Shown: one piece after another, positions 62,195-64,000 of the stretch
Numbering within the stretch: the stretch's first letter is position 1
How the letters are laid out: every line of letters starts with the position of its first letter
Assembly: GCA_934646185.1 (NCBI GenBank)
Contig: CAKUEH010000011.1
Location: 7,910-71,909, forward strand
Direction: 5' to 3'
DNA from: an uncultured Oscillospiraceae bacterium
Lineage (GTDB): Bacteria; Bacillota; Clostridia; Oscillospirales; Oscillospiraceae
DNA: 64,000 bases
The notes under the pieces: model-generated
What the model was told of the DNA's origin: nothing
Databases searched by the model: none
Seen by the model: the letters and a program-made list of their open reading frames with translations, nothing else
Program-made: the position numbers and the translations under genes

Positions 62195-62569
62195 ATGAAA
62201 ACCGTCATTTCTACTGAAAAGGCCCCCGCGGCCATCGGCCCGTATTCGCAGGGCATTCAGGCAGGCAGCCTGATCATCACGTCCGGCCAGCTGCCCATCG
62301 ACCCGGCGACCGGCGCGTTCCCCGCGACCATCGAGGAGCAGACTCGTCAGTCCCTTGAAAACTGCAAGGCAGTTCTCGCGGCGGCAGGCGCGGCCATGGA
62401 AAACGTCATCAAGACGACCGTTTTCCTCAGCGACATGAACAACTTTGCGGCCATGAACGGCGTATACGCCACGTTCTTCGAGGGCGCATGCCCCGCGCGC
62501 AGCGCAGTTGAGGTCGCCCGTCTTCCGAAAGACGCGCTCGTCGAGATCGAGTGCATCGCCGTGCTGTAA
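62195..62569 (+). CDS. ridA: RidA family enamine/imine deaminase
   Basis: The 124-residue protein hydrolyses 2-aminoacrylate and related imines released by PLP enzymes. It has AIGPYSQGIQAG, ITSGQLPIDP and the catalytic Arg in CPARSAVEVARLPKDALVEIE. AGGAGGTG precedes the start. It lies just upstream of a beta-eliminating PLP lyase, the enzyme type whose leaked intermediate is RidA's substrate, so the pair is functionally sensible. Confidence 0.95.
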   Translation: MKTVISTEKAPAAIGPYSQGIQAGSLIITSGQLPIDPATGAFPATIEEQTRQSLENCKAVLAAAGAAMENVIKTTVFLSDMNNFAAMNGVYATFFEGACPARSAVEVARLPKDALVEIECIAVL

Positions 62570-62693
62570 GCAGAGCAAAGAATCCGTAAATTGATACTGT
62601 CCGCCAGGCGCCGGCAGAAAAGCCTGTCTGCGACGACCGGGGTATCTCCAAAACAATCGGCGTAAAACGCCAATACTAATGGAGGTCAGTATT

Positions 62694-64000
62694 ATGAGTC
62701 ACGAATATCCGCTGAATGTCCCCGCACCCCATCACTTTACCTTTGCCGTCCGCGACATTCCCGACGTTACCGTCGAGCAGCGCGAGCGCGTCCTGAAGGC
62801 CACCCATTACAACGAGTTTGCATTCCCCGCCGGCATGCTGACGGTCGATATGCTCTCCGACTCCGGCACCACCGCCATGACCAACCACCAGTGGGCTTCC
62901 CTGTTCCTGGGCGACGAGGCGTATGGCCGCAACACCGGCTACTATGTCCTGCTCGACACCTTCCGCGACATCTTTGAGCGCGGCGGCGAAAAGAACTGGA
63001 AAAAGATCCTCGACCTCGTCCGCACCGACTGCCGCGACGTCGAGACCATGATGGAAAAGGTCTACCTGCCCGAATACGAGGGAGGCCTCTTTAACGGCGG
63101 CGCAGCCCAGATGGAGCGCCCCAACACCTTCATCATCCAGCAGGGCCGTGCGGCGGAATCCGTGCTGATGGAGATTGTCAAGAAGATCCTCGCTGCCCGC
63201 CATCCGGGCAAGGTCTTCACCATCCCCTCCAACGGCCACTTCGACACCACCGAGGGCAACATCAAGCAGATGGGCTCCATCCCCAGAAACCTCTATCATA
63301 AGGAGCTTCTGTACCAGGTACCCGAAGGCGGCAAGTATGAGAAGAACCCGTTCAAGGGCAACATGGACATCGAAAAGCTCGAGCAGCTCATCACCGCTGT
63401 CGGCCCCGAGAATGTCCCGCTGGTCTTCACCTGCATCACCAACAACCCCATCTGCGGCCAGCCGGTCTCCATGGGCAACATCCGTGAGATCAACCGCGTC
63501 GCGCACAAGTACAACATCCCCCTGATCTTCGACGTTGCACGCTGGGCGGAAAACTGCTACTTCATCAAGATGAACGAAGAGGGCTACGCCGACAAGTCCA
63601 TCGCCGAGATCGCCACCGAGATGTTCTCCTACTGCGACGGCTTCTGCATGTCCGCGAAGAAGGACGGCCACGCCAACATGGGCGGTATGGTTGCCTTCCG
63701 CGATAAGGGCCTGTTCTGGCAGAAATTCTCCGACTTCAACGAGGACGGCACCGTCAAGACCGACGTCGGCGTTCTGCTGAAGGTCAAGCAGATCTCCTGC
63801 TACGGCAACGACTCCTACGGCGGCATGTCCGGCCGTGACATCATGGCGCTGGCTGTCGGTATGTACGAGAGCTGCGACTTCAACTACATGCACGAGCGTG
63901 TTTCTCAGTGCGAATACCTTGCACAGGGCTTCTACAAGGCAGGCGTCAAGGGCGTCGTCCTTCCCGCCGGCGGCCACGCCGTGTACATCAACATGGATGA
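62694..64000 (+). CDS. tnaA: Tryptophanase/tyrosine phenol-lyase family beta-eliminating lyase (3' end outside the window)
   Basis: The open frame runs from an ATG with GGAGG upstream to the window end, 435 codons without stop. The PLP lysine block reads CMSAKKDGHANMGG, and FDVARWAENCYFIK and CYGNDSYGGMSGRDIMALAVG are those of the family. The enzyme splits tryptophan to indole, or tyrosine to phenol, with pyruvate and ammonia. I lean to tryptophanase, but the two cannot be told apart with certainty by eye. It follows ridA by 124 bases and is divergent from a YheO-type regulator. Confidence 0.85.
   Translation, partial: MSHEYPLNVPAPHHFTFAVRDIPDVTVEQRERVLKATHYNEFAFPAGMLTVDMLSDSGTTAMTNHQWASLFLGDEAYGRNTGYYVLLDTFRDIFERGGEKNWKKILDLVRTDCRDVETMMEKVYLPEYEGGLFNGGAAQMERPNTFIIQQGRAAESVLMEIVKKILAARHPGKVFTIPSNGHFDTTEGNIKQMGSIPRNLYHKELLYQVPEGGKYEKNPFKGNMDIEKLEQLITAVGPENVPLVFTCITNNPICGQPVSMGNIREINRVAHKYNIPLIFDVARWAENCYFIKMNEEGYADKSIAEIATEMFSYCDGFCMSAKKDGHANMGGMVAFRDKGLFWQKFSDFNEDGTVKTDVGVLLKVKQISCYGNDSYGGMSGRDIMALAVGMYESCDFNYMHERVSQCEYLAQGFYKAGVKGVVLPAGGHAVYINMD

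Overview
The window reads as about 64 kb of chromosome from a spore-forming, GC-rich member of the Clostridia. It looks most like the Oscillospiraceae (an Oscillibacter, Dysosmobacter or Lawsonibacter type gut anaerobe). The placement is an inference from the spoVA operon end, the SLH-anchored surface proteins, the def-fmt-rsmB-rlmN-stp-prkC-rsgA operon, TTG starts, strong AGGAGG ribosome binding sites and the family resemblance of the proteins. I see no rRNA, tRNA, CRISPR array, prophage or transposase. Most of the window is ordinary core and accessory metabolism, and the strangeness lies in the intergenic DNA and in a few degenerate or unrecognised proteins.

Region by region: 1-0.9 kb holds the end of the spoVA germinant-uptake operon with a tiny Asn/Gln/Lys-rich peptide. 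1-2.6 kb is an unrecognised lipoprotein. 2.9-5.9 kb (minus) has an SLH-anchored 5'-nucleotidase and a DUF5662 protein. 6.1-7.1 kb is cysK. 7.3-11.5 kb (minus) has a CapA-like protein, a NagZ-type GH3 glycosidase and a DUF1846 protein. 11.7-16.1 kb is a divergent GyrB/GyrA-like topoisomerase pair, followed by a YitT-type membrane protein and a transglutaminase-fold lipoprotein that has lost its His. 18.3-21.6 kb (minus) has a small conserved protein, an EamA transporter and a MarR-MATE efflux operon. 21.8-24.4 kb is a YhbD-bactofilin operon with three operator repeats, and a NAGPA-type surface protein. 24.6-28.9 kb is purine and nucleoside salvage (PRTase, NCS2 permease, psuK-psuG). 29-31.7 kb is an OmpR-type two-component system. 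32.2-36.1 kb is a sugar operon (xylB-like kinase, DUF4867, fucose/arabinose-isomerase-like). 36.3-41.8 kb is a LytTR/GHKL two-component system followed by a large SLH-anchored PI-PLC-like protein. 42.4-45 kb is the divergent gltX and trpS pair. 45.2-48.3 kb is teichoic acid or cell-wall glycan initiation (TagO, UDP-GlcNAc 2-epimerase). 48.5-49.5 kb (minus) is a three-gene cluster of small unknown proteins. 49.5-53.1 kb has a phosphodiesterase, coaX, a decarboxylase-like protein lacking its PLP lysine, and a lipase-like hydrolase. 53.3-61 kb is the def-to-rsgA translation and signalling operon. 61.2-64 kb is a YheO-type regulator divergent from ridA and a tryptophanase-family lyase that runs off the window.

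The most distinctive feature is two dispersed families of intergenic palindromic repeats. Family A is about 161 bp, internally folded, with inverted ends AAGGCTCCCCTTG/CAAGGGGAGGCTT; three copies are exactly 161 bp. Family B is about 105 bp with perfect 26-bp inverted ends starting GTAGGGGCCGATG. Both occur in either orientation, as whole and partial copies, and they nest into a 0.5-kb composite palindrome at 41850-42350. They carry no genes, and spurious antisense frames read through them. They look like non-autonomous mobile or REP-like elements that also sit where terminators would be.
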